From Ruminococcaceae bacterium UBA1425 (GTDB taxonomy: Bacteria > Bacillota > Clostridia > Oscillospirales > Acutalibacteraceae): a stretch of 14,589 nt of DNA. The position numbers and the translations under genes are program-made. Positions 1 through 6,857 of the stretch are shown here, one piece after another (the first letter of the stretch is position 1; every line of letters begins with the position of its first letter). Below the pieces are notes generated by a model that searched no databases, was not told where the DNA came from, and saw nothing but the letters and a program-made list of their open reading frames with translations. The DNA lies in assembly GCA_002329365.1 (NCBI GenBank), contig DCUB01000040.1:2320-16908 (forward strand), in the 5' to 3' direction.

Positions 1-549
1 TTTCCAAAGCGCGAAATCCATCGGCTCACGCTTAATCTCGCCGATCATAATCCGCGCGCCCGCCTCGAGGTCCTCAAGCGGCTGATGTGACAGATTACCG
101 TATCCGCCGAATTTCGAGGGACTGAAATAAACGTCGCCGTCAATTTCATAAGCAAAGCCGTTTTCGATAAGCTTTGTGATAATTGATATTATTTCACCGA
201 TATTTTCGGTAGCCTTCGGGTGAACGGTAGCCTCGCGGATATTCAAGCCTTTAGCGTCTGTTCTGTACTCGCTGATATATTTTTCGGAAACCTCGCTGAA
301 TGAAATGCCCTCTTCGTTGGCTCTTTTTATTATCTTGTCGTCAATATCCGTAAAATTCTGAATAAAAGTTACCTTATAGCCTCTGTGTTCGAGATAACGG
401 CGCAGGACGTCAAACACGCACAGCGGTCTTGCGTTTCCGATGTGAATAAAATTGTAAACCGTCGGACCGCATGCATATATTTTGACCTCGCCGCTGTCCA
501 CGGTTTTAAGCTCCTCTTTTTGCCTTGTGAGCGTGTTGTAAATCTTCAT
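1..549 (-). CDS. cysS: Cysteinyl-tRNA synthetase, N-terminal part (runs off left edge)
   Basis: Charges tRNA-Cys with cysteine in the cytoplasm (class I aminoacyl-tRNA synthetase). About 183 N-terminal residues are visible, and the frame stays open to base 1, so the C-terminal part lies outside the window. The class I signature is HIGN at residues 36-39, in the context YACGPTVYNFIHIGNARP. Cys27 sits where the family has a zinc ligand. The NFTDIDDKIIKRA stretch and the KFGGYGNLSHQ region are also characteristic of CysS. The start is the ATG at 547-549, preceded by a GAAAGG-type binding site that lies within the last codons of cysE; only 4 bases separate the cysE stop from this start. The cysE-cysS pairing is common in Firmicutes and links cysteine synthesis to its use. 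The KMSKS region cannot be seen. Confidence 0.95.
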   Translation of the reverse strand, partial: MKIYNTLTRQKEELKTVDSGEVKIYACGPTVYNFIHIGNARPLCVFDVLRRYLEHRGYKVTFIQNFTDIDDKIIKRANEEGISFSEVSEKYISEYRTDAKGLNIREATVHPKATENIGEIISIITKLIENGFAYEIDGDVYFSPSKFGGYGNLSHQPLEDLEAGARIMIGEIKREPMDFALWK

Positions 550-553
550 TCCG

Positions 554-1183
554 TTATACCTTTCCTTCGCAAAGTTTCTCTAAATTCTCCACGCGTTTGC
601 GCAGGTCTTCAATTTCAAGCTCGACGGGGTCGGGAACGTCGACCTGATTTAAGTCCTCCACCTTCATGCCGAAACGGCGGACAACCTTTGCCGGAACACC
701 TACGGCGGTTGAGTTTGGCGGAATTTCGTTCAAAACAACGGCTCCGGCGGCTATCCGTGAATCGTCGCCGACCTTGAACGGCCCTAAAATCTTGGCTCCG
801 GCGCCGATCATAACCCTGTTGCCGATTGTAGGATGGCGCTTGCCGGTGTCTTTGCCGGTGCCGCCGAGGGTAACGCCCTGATAGATGGTAACGTCGTCGC
901 CGATGACGGTTGTTTCGCCGATTACCACGCCTGTGCCGTGGTCAATAAAAAATCTGCGCCCGATTCTGGCGGCGGGGTGTATCTCGATACCCGTTTTGCG
1001 GACGGCACGCTGAGATATCCAGCGGGCGATAAAGAAAAGCTTACGGCGGTAGCACCAGTTCGCCTTGCGGTGAAGCCGCACCGCCTTTACTCCGGGGTAA
1101 AGCAGCCAGACCTCAAACCATGAACGCGCCGCAGGGTCCCTGTTCTTTACGCACATTATGTCTTCTTTTAATCGGGAAAACAT
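554..1183 (-). CDS. cysE: Serine O-acetyltransferase
   Basis: Transfers acetyl from acetyl-CoA to L-serine, giving O-acetylserine, the first committed step of cysteine synthesis. The protein is 209 residues. It has an N-terminal helical part (about 1-65), then a left-handed beta-helix of hexapeptide repeats (about 66-165) with the conserved DHGTGVVIGET segment at 81-91, the GGTGKD loop at 108-113, and HPTIGNRVMIGAGA at 117-130. Asp81, His82 and His117 are the expected catalytic positions. The last 25 residues (ELEIEDLRKRVENLEKLC) look like a short coiled coil. A longer in-frame start (TTG at 1195) would overlap the ribosome binding site. I chose the ATG at 1181-1183 because GGAGG lies five bases upstream of it. 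It sits 15 bases after pgsA and 4 before cysS. No T-box leader fits in that gap, although cysE-cysS operons in Firmicutes often have one. Confidence 0.95.
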   Translation of the reverse strand: MFSRLKEDIMCVKNRDPAARSWFEVWLLYPGVKAVRLHRKANWCYRRKLFFIARWISQRAVRKTGIEIHPAARIGRRFFIDHGTGVVIGETTVIGDDVTIYQGVTLGGTGKDTGKRHPTIGNRVMIGAGAKILGPFKVGDDSRIAAGAVVLNEIPPNSTAVGVPAKVVRRFGMKVEDLNQVDVPDPVELEIEDLRKRVENLEKLCEGKV

Positions 1184-1198
1184 ATTAACCTCCAATAT

Positions 1199-1783
1199 TC
1201 AGCGTGAAAAATCAATGGCCTTTCTGCTTGCCGCGAGATATGTCACGCCGGAAACGATGGCAAGCACAGCGGTTATCCAAAGCAGGATATTGGACAACGC
1301 TTCAAAAGTGATAAAACTGACGTATCCGAAAATGTCGAAGCTTTCCTGCAGCTCTCCGAGTATGAGAATAAGCACCGTAAACGACATCTGACAAGCTGTT
1401 TTAATTTTTCCCCATATATTTGCGGCAATAACAACGCCCTGCGCCGACGCTATGAGACGGACGGAGGTAATTGCGAATTCGCGTGTCAGCACTACCATAA
1501 CAACCCAGACGCTGCACAGTCCCATTTGCATAAAGGCAAGCATGGCCGCTGTTGTGAGCATTTTATCCGCCACAGGGTCAAGCAGCTTGCCGAAAACGGT
1601 TATCTGATTGTTTTTTCGCGCAAGCCTTCCGTCGATAAAGTCGCTGAGCGAAGCAATGATGAACACGAAGGCGGATACGATAAATTTATGCGGAAAGCTC
1701 ATCAGCACAACGGCGAGAAAAACAGGAGTAATAATCATTCTCGCGACGGTAAGCTTGTTGGGAGTGTTCAAAACTTTCACCAT
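1199..1783 (-). CDS. pgsA: CDP-diacylglycerol--glycerol-3-phosphate 3-phosphatidyltransferase
   Basis: Integral membrane enzyme that makes phosphatidylglycerol phosphate from CDP-diacylglycerol and glycerol-3-phosphate, the entry step to acidic phospholipids. The CDP-alcohol phosphotransferase signature is complete: D48, D51, G52, A55, R56, G65, D69 and D73 follow the D-x2-DG-x2-AR-x8-G-x3-D-x3-D pattern, with the catalytic Asp residues kept. Several hydrophobic segments surround it, as expected for a six-helix membrane protein. Length is 194 residues from the ATG at 1783. That ATG directly abuts an AAAGGA motif, so spacing is too short for ordinary initiation. A TTG at 1769-1771 gives MNTPNKLTVARM, which matches the usual N-terminus of the family (NLPNKLT), and may be the true start (190 residues). 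The gene lies 13 bases after rimO and 15 before cysE, clearly in one run. Confidence 0.93.
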   Translation of the reverse strand: MVKVLNTPNKLTVARMIITPVFLAVVLMSFPHKFIVSAFVFIIASLSDFIDGRLARKNNQITVFGKLLDPVADKMLTTAAMLAFMQMGLCSVWVVMVVLTREFAITSVRLIASAQGVVIAANIWGKIKTACQMSFTVLILILGELQESFDIFGYVSFITFEALSNILLWITAVLAIVSGVTYLAASRKAIDFSR

Positions 1784-1796
1784 TCCTTTATACAGA

Positions 1797-3116
1797 TTAT
1801 TCCGCTCTGCCTATAAGGTCGTGTTCGCGGTAGTCGGTTATTGAAACCGTTGCGAAGTCGCCCGGCGCAAACTCCTTTTGTGAGGTGAAAATAACGTTGC
1901 CGTCAATTTCGGGTGCGTCCATATATGTTCTGCCTTTATAGCTGTCGGTATATCCGTCGTATTCCTCAACAAGCACCCTGTACGTTTTACCTATTCTGCC
2001 GAGGCTTTTTTCCTCTACGATGCTGTATTGATCCTCCATGATTATTTCGGCGCGCAGCTTTTTTGTTTCCTCGTTGACCTCGCCGGGCAGCGAGGCGGCG
2101 GGAGTGCCGTCCTGAGGCGAGTATGTAAAGCAGCCGACGCGGTCAAACTCAAGCTCGTTTACAAAAACGGCAAGGTTTTCAAACTCCTCCTCGCCCTCGC
2201 CGGGGAAGCCCGTCATAAAGGTTGTTCTTATGACAATGTCGGGTATGCGGCTGCGGAGCTTTTCTACAAGGCTTCTTATCTGCGCCTGAGAGCCGCGCCT
2301 GTTCATTGATTTCAATATTTTGTCGTCGGCGTGCTGAAGGGGAAGGTCCATGTAGTGGAGAACCTTGGGCTGAAACGCCATGACGTCTATTAGCTCGTCT
2401 GTCACCTCGTCGGGGTAGCAGTAAAGAAGTCTTATCCACTCGATTCCGCTTATCATGCAAAGCTTGTTGATAAGCTCCGGCAGCTTTTTACTGCCGTAAA
2501 GGTCGGTGCCGTATGCCGTTGTGTCCTGAGCGATTAATATAAGCTCTTTAACGCCTGTTTTTGCAAGCTGGCGCGCCTCCTCGACTACGGTTTCAAGCTT
2601 TCTGCTTCGAAAGCCGCCGCGTATACCGGGAATGGCGCAGTAGGAACACTTGTTGTTGCAGCCGTCGGCTATTCTAAGATATGCCCAATGCTCGGGAGTT
2701 GTGAGCAGTCTTTGCCCCTCAAGCGATGCGCATGATACGTCGGGGCAGTCAAACACTGTCTCTTTTTCCGTAAGAGACCTGATAATTTCGGCAATCCTGT
2801 TGTTCGCGCCGATGCCGACTACCGCGTCAACCTCGGGAATCTCGTTGAAAATATCAAGCCGGTGAGCCTCGGAAAGGCAGCCTGTAACGACAATTTTGCC
2901 GATAACGCCCTGCTCCTTAAGCTCGGCCATGTCAAGAATGTTGTCAATGGCTTCCCTTTTCGCGTCGTCTATAAAAGCGCAGGTGTTAATGATGACAACG
3001 TCGGCGCCGTCGACATAATCGACAATCTCAAACCCCTCTCTTTGAAGAGAAGCGAGCATCATTTCGGCGTCCACCTGATTCTTAGGGCAGCCGAGGGATA
3101 TCAATCCGACTTTCAA
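1797..3116 (-). CDS. rimO: Ribosomal protein S12 methylthiotransferase
   Basis: Radical-SAM enzyme that adds a beta-methylthio group to an aspartate of ribosomal protein S12. Numbered from the TTG at 3116 (439 residues): the N-terminal UPF0004 domain carries Cys10 (SLGCPKNQVDAE), Cys46 (INTCAF) and Cys80 (VTGCLSE), which hold the auxiliary Fe-S cluster. The radical-SAM domain has CNNKCSYC with Cys153, Cys157 and Cys160. A C-terminal TRAM-like domain covers roughly 375-439. GCPKNQVD is diagnostic of RimO rather than MiaB. A longer in-frame start, GTG at 3125, overlaps the GGAG motif. The TTG has GGAG eight bases upstream and yields MKVGLISLGCPKN, the usual family start, so I prefer it. The gene follows recX by about 29 bases and precedes pgsA by 13. 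rimO beside pgsA is a common Firmicutes arrangement. Confidence 0.95.
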   Translation of the reverse strand: MKVGLISLGCPKNQVDAEMMLASLQREGFEIVDYVDGADVVIINTCAFIDDAKREAIDNILDMAELKEQGVIGKIVVTGCLSEAHRLDIFNEIPEVDAVVGIGANNRIAEIIRSLTEKETVFDCPDVSCASLEGQRLLTTPEHWAYLRIADGCNNKCSYCAIPGIRGGFRSRKLETVVEEARQLAKTGVKELILIAQDTTAYGTDLYGSKKLPELINKLCMISGIEWIRLLYCYPDEVTDELIDVMAFQPKVLHYMDLPLQHADDKILKSMNRRGSQAQIRSLVEKLRSRIPDIVIRTTFMTGFPGEGEEEFENLAVFVNELEFDRVGCFTYSPQDGTPAASLPGEVNEETKKLRAEIIMEDQYSIVEEKSLGRIGKTYRVLVEEYDGYTDSYKGRTYMDAPEIDGNVIFTSQKEFAPGDFATVSITDYREHDLIGRAE

Positions 3117-3145
3117 AGAAAACACTCCATCCCGAAATACTGATA

Positions 3146-3766
3146 CTACTGCAAAAATTCGCGCATGGCTTTTTTTATATCCGAAGCGCCGTAACCCATC
3201 CTGAGTAACGAGTTAAATGTCCGGCGCGCGTCTTTTTCGTCCGACAGCGAACCGGAAAATTTTGTGTATAACAATTCAATAATACACTTATAGTCGTCAA
3301 TGTCAAGCCCTTCGACAGCATTTACGGCGTCTTCGCGGCTGATTCCTTTTAAAATCAACTCACGCATTATTCTCGCGGAGCCGTATTTTTTCCGGCAAAA
3401 CAGCTCGTCAGACAGCCTTTTTGCGTATGCCTCGTCGTCGAGATAACCCGACTCCACCAGTCTTTCGACGGCTTCTTCGGCGGCTTCCTCGGAAAACAAC
3501 ATTCTTAGCTTGTCGAAAAGCTCCTTTTTGCCGTGGTCGCGAACCGAGAGAAGCCGCAGAGCCTTGTTGTACGCCCTGCGCTTCTCGATTTCCGAAAGCA
3601 GCGCATACAATTCATCCTCGCCGAGAATATCACAACGTGAAGCTGCGGACGAATACCAGTACGCGGCGTCGACGGTGGAGACGTATTCGCCGTTCGCGAA
3701 GATATGTATTTTGTCGGACTTGCCGGGCTTTGTTTCTATTTTGAATACGCCGTCTGCGTTATTCAT
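3146..3766 (-). CDS. recX: Regulatory protein RecX
   Basis: RecX binds RecA and limits RecA filament extension. The 206-residue protein has the family's tandem three-helix repeats. The clearest core is residues 70-121 (LRLLSVRDHGKKELFDKL, then AVERLVESGYLDDEAYAKRLSD), followed by YGSARIMRELILKGI at 128-142 and a C-terminal repeat ending LLRMGYGASDIKKAMREF. The first 60 residues are a weaker N-terminal extension, usual for Firmicutes RecX. The ATG at 3764-3766 overlaps the last codons of recA by 8 bases (GATGAATAA), and no good ribosome binding site precedes it, so translation is probably coupled to recA. An upstream in-frame TTG at 3781 would lie deeper in recA and is less likely. Position directly after recA supports the assignment. 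Confidence 0.92.
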   Translation of the reverse strand: MNNADGVFKIETKPGKSDKIHIFANGEYVSTVDAAYWYSSAASRCDILGEDELYALLSEIEKRRAYNKALRLLSVRDHGKKELFDKLRMLFSEEAAEEAVERLVESGYLDDEAYAKRLSDELFCRKKYGSARIMRELILKGISREDAVNAVEGLDIDDYKCIIELLYTKFSGSLSDEKDARRTFNSLLRMGYGASDIKKAMREFLQ

Positions 3767-4880
3767 CGTCGTCAACGGCAATGTCTATCTGTGCCTTTGC
3801 CGACACCCTTGTGGGTGTAAGCGTGGTGGGACGTTCCGGGATGTCTGCGCCGCTCTTTTTTGAAGACGATGATGCCGGCTTGCCCGGTTGAACAAGCTTG
3901 TCCATATTTGCCTTGACCTTTTCGGAAAGCTCCGCGAAAAGCTCCGGATTCCCGCTTATGTATTCCCTGACGTTGTCGCGTCCCTGTCCGAGTCTGTTGT
4001 CGCCGTAGGAGAACCACGCGCCGCTCTTTTGAACGATATCAAGCTTTACGGCAAGGTCAAGTATCTCGCCGCTCTTAGAAATGCCCTTTCCGTACATTAT
4101 GTCGAACTCGGCCTCCTTAAACGGGGGAGCGACCTTGTTCTTAACAATTTTTACCTTTGTCCTTGAGCCTATAAATTCGTTTCCGGGGCCTTTTATCTGT
4201 TCGATGCGGCGAACGTCGATGCGTATAGAGGCGTAAAACTTGAGCGCCCTGCCTCCCGTTGTCGTTTCGGAACTGCCGTAAACAACGCCTACTTTATCCC
4301 TGAGCTGATTTATGAATATTATGATTGTATTTGATTTTGAAACGGCTCCCGCGAGCTTGCGGAGCGCCTGCGACATGAGCCTTGCGTGCAGTCCCATATG
4401 CGAGTCGCCCATCTCGCCCTCGATTTCCGCGCGGGGGACAAGGGCGGCTACGGAGTCGACGACCATTACATCAAGAGCGCCGGAGCGGACAAGCGCTTCG
4501 GCAATCTCCAAAGCCTGCTCGCCGTTGTCGGGCTGCGATACGAGCAGCGAGTCAATGTCAACGCCTAAGTTCGCGGCGTAGACAGGGTCTAAAGCGTGCT
4601 CCGCGTCGATAAATGCGGCTTCGCCTCCCGCCTTTTGCGCCTCGGCTATGACGTGAAGCGCGAGTGTTGTTTTGCCGGAAGATTCGGGGCCGAATATTTC
4701 GATTATCCTGCCCCTCGGCAGACCGCCGATGCCCGTCGCGGCATCGAGCGCAACAGAACCGGTGGAGATCGCCTCGACATGCATGCCCCCGTTTTGACCG
4801 AGGCGCATAATAGTACCCTTTCCGTATGCCTTTTCGATTTGAAGCAACGCGGTTTCAAGTGCCTTTTGCTTATCAGACAT
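3759..4880 (-). CDS. recA: Recombinase RecA
   Basis: ATP-dependent strand-exchange protein for homologous recombination and the co-protease that activates LexA cleavage in the SOS response. The protein is 373 residues from the ATG at 4878-4880. The sequence carries the Walker A motif GPESSGKT at 64-71, the MAW-type region FIDAEHALDP, a Walker B-like DVMVVDSVAALVPRAEIEGEMGD stretch, the INQLRDKVGV segment with the L2 loop region, and a C-terminal acidic tail ending AVDDDE. Length and layout are normal. The chosen ATG has AAAGGG about nine bases upstream; a longer frame to 4916 lacks any family similarity and would run into the operator. The gene has its own promoter with an SOS box (see separate entries). 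It heads a run of six close-packed genes, overlapping recX by 8 bases. Confidence 0.98.
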   Translation of the reverse strand: MSDKQKALETALLQIEKAYGKGTIMRLGQNGGMHVEAISTGSVALDAATGIGGLPRGRIIEIFGPESSGKTTLALHVIAEAQKAGGEAAFIDAEHALDPVYAANLGVDIDSLLVSQPDNGEQALEIAEALVRSGALDVMVVDSVAALVPRAEIEGEMGDSHMGLHARLMSQALRKLAGAVSKSNTIIIFINQLRDKVGVVYGSSETTTGGRALKFYASIRIDVRRIEQIKGPGNEFIGSRTKVKIVKNKVAPPFKEAEFDIMYGKGISKSGEILDLAVKLDIVQKSGAWFSYGDNRLGQGRDNVREYISGNPELFAELSEKVKANMDKLVQPGKPASSSSKKSGADIPERPTTLTPTRVSAKAQIDIAVDDDE

Positions 4881-4909
4881 TTCATCAATCCCTTTCAAAA
4901 AAATACGAC

Positions 4910-4923
4910 AGTACAAATGTTCG
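4910..4923 (-). promoter_or_regulatory. SOS box (LexA/DinR operator) of recA
   Basis: The minus strand reads CGAACATTTGTACT. It matches the Gram-positive SOS consensus CGAAC-N4-GTTCG at most positions; the second half-site has GTAC in place of GTTC. The site begins about ten bases downstream of the -10 hexamer, so it would cover the transcription start and block RNA polymerase when LexA is bound. The location is what is expected for an SOS-controlled recA. Which LexA acts here cannot be seen because lexA is not in the window. Confidence 0.8.
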
Positions 4924-4932
4924 GATAAACGT

Positions 4933-4961
4933 ATTATACATCATAAGAAATGAAAATGCAA
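4933..4961 (-). promoter_or_regulatory. recA promoter (sigma-A type)
   Basis: On the minus strand the -35 is TTGCAT (4961-4956) and the -10 is a perfect TATAAT (4938-4933) preceded by TG, separated by 17 bases. The predicted start falls near 4926, inside or next to the SOS box, giving a leader of about 45 bases before the recA ATG. The -35 is weak (three of six), while the -10 is perfect. Confidence 0.75.
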
Positions 4962-4980
4962 CTAAAACTTTCATATTTTA

Positions 4981-5606
4981 GCCTGACATCCGATGAATTT
5001 TTTATGGCGTCCTGCAAAAAATATGCGTGGGTCGTTCTATTGTGCGAAGGCGATTATGAATTTTACCCGGTAGATTTACGGTGTTGTCTGTTTCGATTAT
5101 CCTTCCTCAAGGATTAACAGCTTCTCAAACAATTTCGGATTCTTCAGCGAACGAACAAATCATCAAAACCGCAAAACGCCTGCCAAAAACGGCGGCGCGG
5201 AAGTGCGGGACACAACAGACAAAAGCACCCGGAACGGCCCTCCCGTAACAGCTCTGACATCTGACGACGGTAAATACCTCTGATAATAAACCGAATCTTT
5301 CAGTGCCTGAAGGTAACGGCGCGGAGGTAAAAATTTGTCGCGGGCGGAAATGCCGTAACAAATCCGTATAGTCCTGTCAGGGCAAAATCCGTCGGATGCG
5401 AAACCGGCAGTCACATTTTTGACCGCAAAGACCAAAAACGCGCGGGCGAAGCGGCGCAGAAAGCCGCTAATGACGCGAATGTTGCAAAGCAATTATTCAC
5501 GGACGTACTGTGCGGGGTTTTGCACGGTTACCGTGAGCGGGATGTTCAACGTGAAGGGCGTTGAACCCGAGAACGGACACATCTGCTGCTAAGCGGCCTG
5601 ATACTT
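4981..5606. other. Non-coding gap between hflX and recA, possible decayed coding sequence
   Basis: No open frame here has a convincing start, length and composition. On the plus strand, short protein-like stretches appear in different frames and are broken by stops. One runs about 5145-5280 and ends VTALTSDDGKYL. Another runs about 5336-5568 and contains AGEAAQKAANDANVAKQLF. A third runs about 5370-5590. This patchwork would fit an old pseudogene with several frameshifts, but I recognise no family. Two minus-strand frames (5125-5361 and 5163-5492) have Cys/Arg/Phe-rich, non-protein-like composition and no good start. A small inverted repeat (ATCCTT-CCTC-AAGGAT) lies at 5099-5114. The gap also contains the two stem-loops listed separately. 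Confidence 0.3.
5523..5566. repeat. Two adjacent stem-loops downstream of hflX
   Basis: The first is CACGG-TTA-CCGTG (5523-5535), a perfect 5-bp stem. The second is GTTCAACG-TGAAGGG-CGTTGAAC (5544-5566), a perfect 8-bp stem with a 7-base loop, which can be extended by CGG/CCG pairs across a short bulge. They lie 40-85 bases beyond the hflX stop. Neither is followed by a T-run on either strand, so a simple Rho-independent terminator is not supported. They might protect the 3' end of the hflX message or be part of a small RNA or decayed element. Confidence 0.5.
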
Positions 5607-6854
5607 TCAAAGGAAGAAGTTCTTAAAGCTGTCCAACAGCCTGATTTCAGCAGTCACCCTTAAGTAGATTCCGTCTTCTCTGAACTCCTCAGAGTGAACT
5701 ACGCCGTCCCTTCTGAGCTTGGCGACATCGCCCGACATGGAATACGGGAACAGGAGCTCCGCCTGCCTGCGGGTGGGCGGGAGCTCCTTATCTATTTCCG
5801 CAAGAAGTCCTTCAAGTCCCTCGCCGGTGAGCGCTGATATCATGACGTTTTTTCCTATTACGGGTAGGTCGGAAATTCCTGTTACAAGATCGCATTTGTT
5901 GAGCACGCAGATTACTGGCTTTCCCGCGCAGCCAAGCTCGGTCAACAGCTCGTCGGTGACGCTGAGATGCTCGGAGCACTCGTCGCTTGAAGCGTCGCAG
6001 ACATTCAGAATCAAATCGGCCGCGGCTGCCTCCTCAAGCGTTGACAAAAAAGCCTCGACAAGATGATGGGGCAGGCGGCGTATAAGCCCTACCGTGTCGA
6101 CGAGCATTACCTTTCGGCCGCTCGGCAGCGTCAAAGCCCTTGAGGTGGGGTCAAGCGTGACGAACAGCTTGTCCTCCGCAAGCACGCCCGCCTGCGTGAG
6201 AGCGTTCATCAGCGTGCTTTTTCCGGCGTTTGTGTAGCCGACTATGGCGACGGTAAGTACACCGTCCTTGTGCCTGCGCTCGCGCAGCATTCCGCGCCGC
6301 TTTTTAAGCTCCGAAAGCTCGTCCTCAAGGCTTTTTATGCGTCGTCTTATATGGCGTCTGTCTGTTTCAAGCTTTGTTTCGCCCGGTCCTCTCGTGCCGA
6401 TTCCGCCGCCTAAACGCGAAAGGGACGTTCCCTTGCCGCCGAGCCGCGGAAGCGAATATTTAAGCTGAGCTATTTCCACCTGCAGCTTGCCCTCGCCGCT
6501 TCTTGCGTGGGCGGCGAAAATGTCAAGAATCAGCGTTGTTCTGTCGACGACGCGCACGTCTGTTTCGTTTTCGATATTCCTCTGTTGCGAGGGAGTAAGC
6601 TCGCAGTCGAATATAAGCAGGTCTATTTCGTTGTTTTCGCAAAAAAGCTTCAGCTCGGCGAGCCTGCCGCTGCCGATAAACGTTGCCGCGTCGGGCTTCT
6701 CGCGCCTTTGGGAAAACCGCGCGACAACCTCCGCGCCCGCAGTTTTCGCAAGCTCGGTAAGCTCGTCAAAGGAGCTATCGATATTATATTCCCCTGTGTC
6801 CGCGCCTGCAAGCACGGCACGCTCGGGCTTGATTTCATTTACGGTGTATTCCAT
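5607..6854 (-). CDS. hflX: Ribosome-associated GTPase HflX
   Basis: GTPase that binds 50S subunits and, in studied bacteria, splits stalled or hibernating ribosomes during stress. The protein is 415 residues. The N-terminal HflX domain (about 10-195) contains ATFIGSGRLAELK and the glycine-rich RLGGGIGTRGPGETKLETDRR segment, followed by a charged coiled-coil stretch. The GTPase domain has G1 GYTNAGKST (206-214), G3 DTVGLI (253-258), G4 NKCD (319-322) and G5 SALTG (340-344). The C-terminal part is a normal 60-70 residue domain. The ATG at 6852-6854 begins three bases after the galE stop. Its ribosome binding site, GAAGGA, lies inside the last codons of galE, so the two are translationally linked. 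It is the last gene of the run that begins with rhaA, and it is the odd member since it has no sugar-related role. Confidence 0.96.
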   Translation of the reverse strand: MEYTVNEIKPERAVLAGADTGEYNIDSSFDELTELAKTAGAEVVARFSQRREKPDAATFIGSGRLAELKLFCENNEIDLLIFDCELTPSQQRNIENETDVRVVDRTTLILDIFAAHARSGEGKLQVEIAQLKYSLPRLGGKGTSLSRLGGGIGTRGPGETKLETDRRHIRRRIKSLEDELSELKKRRGMLRERRHKDGVLTVAIVGYTNAGKSTLMNALTQAGVLAEDKLFVTLDPTSRALTLPSGRKVMLVDTVGLIRRLPHHLVEAFLSTLEEAAAADLILNVCDASSDECSEHLSVTDELLTELGCAGKPVICVLNKCDLVTGISDLPVIGKNVMISALTGEGLEGLLAEIDKELPPTRRQAELLFPYSMSGDVAKLRRDGVVHSEEFREDGIYLRVTAEIRLLDSFKNFFL

Positions 6855-6857
6855 TTA

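Noticed and set aside
5163..5492. 109-codon minus-strand frame in the gap between hflX and recA
   Set aside because: Rich in Cys, Arg and Phe, no ribosome binding site and no recognisable motif; it is opposite the plus-strand frames that look like decayed coding sequence.
5523..5566. Rho-independent terminator for hflX
   Set aside because: No T-run follows either stem on the strand of hflX.
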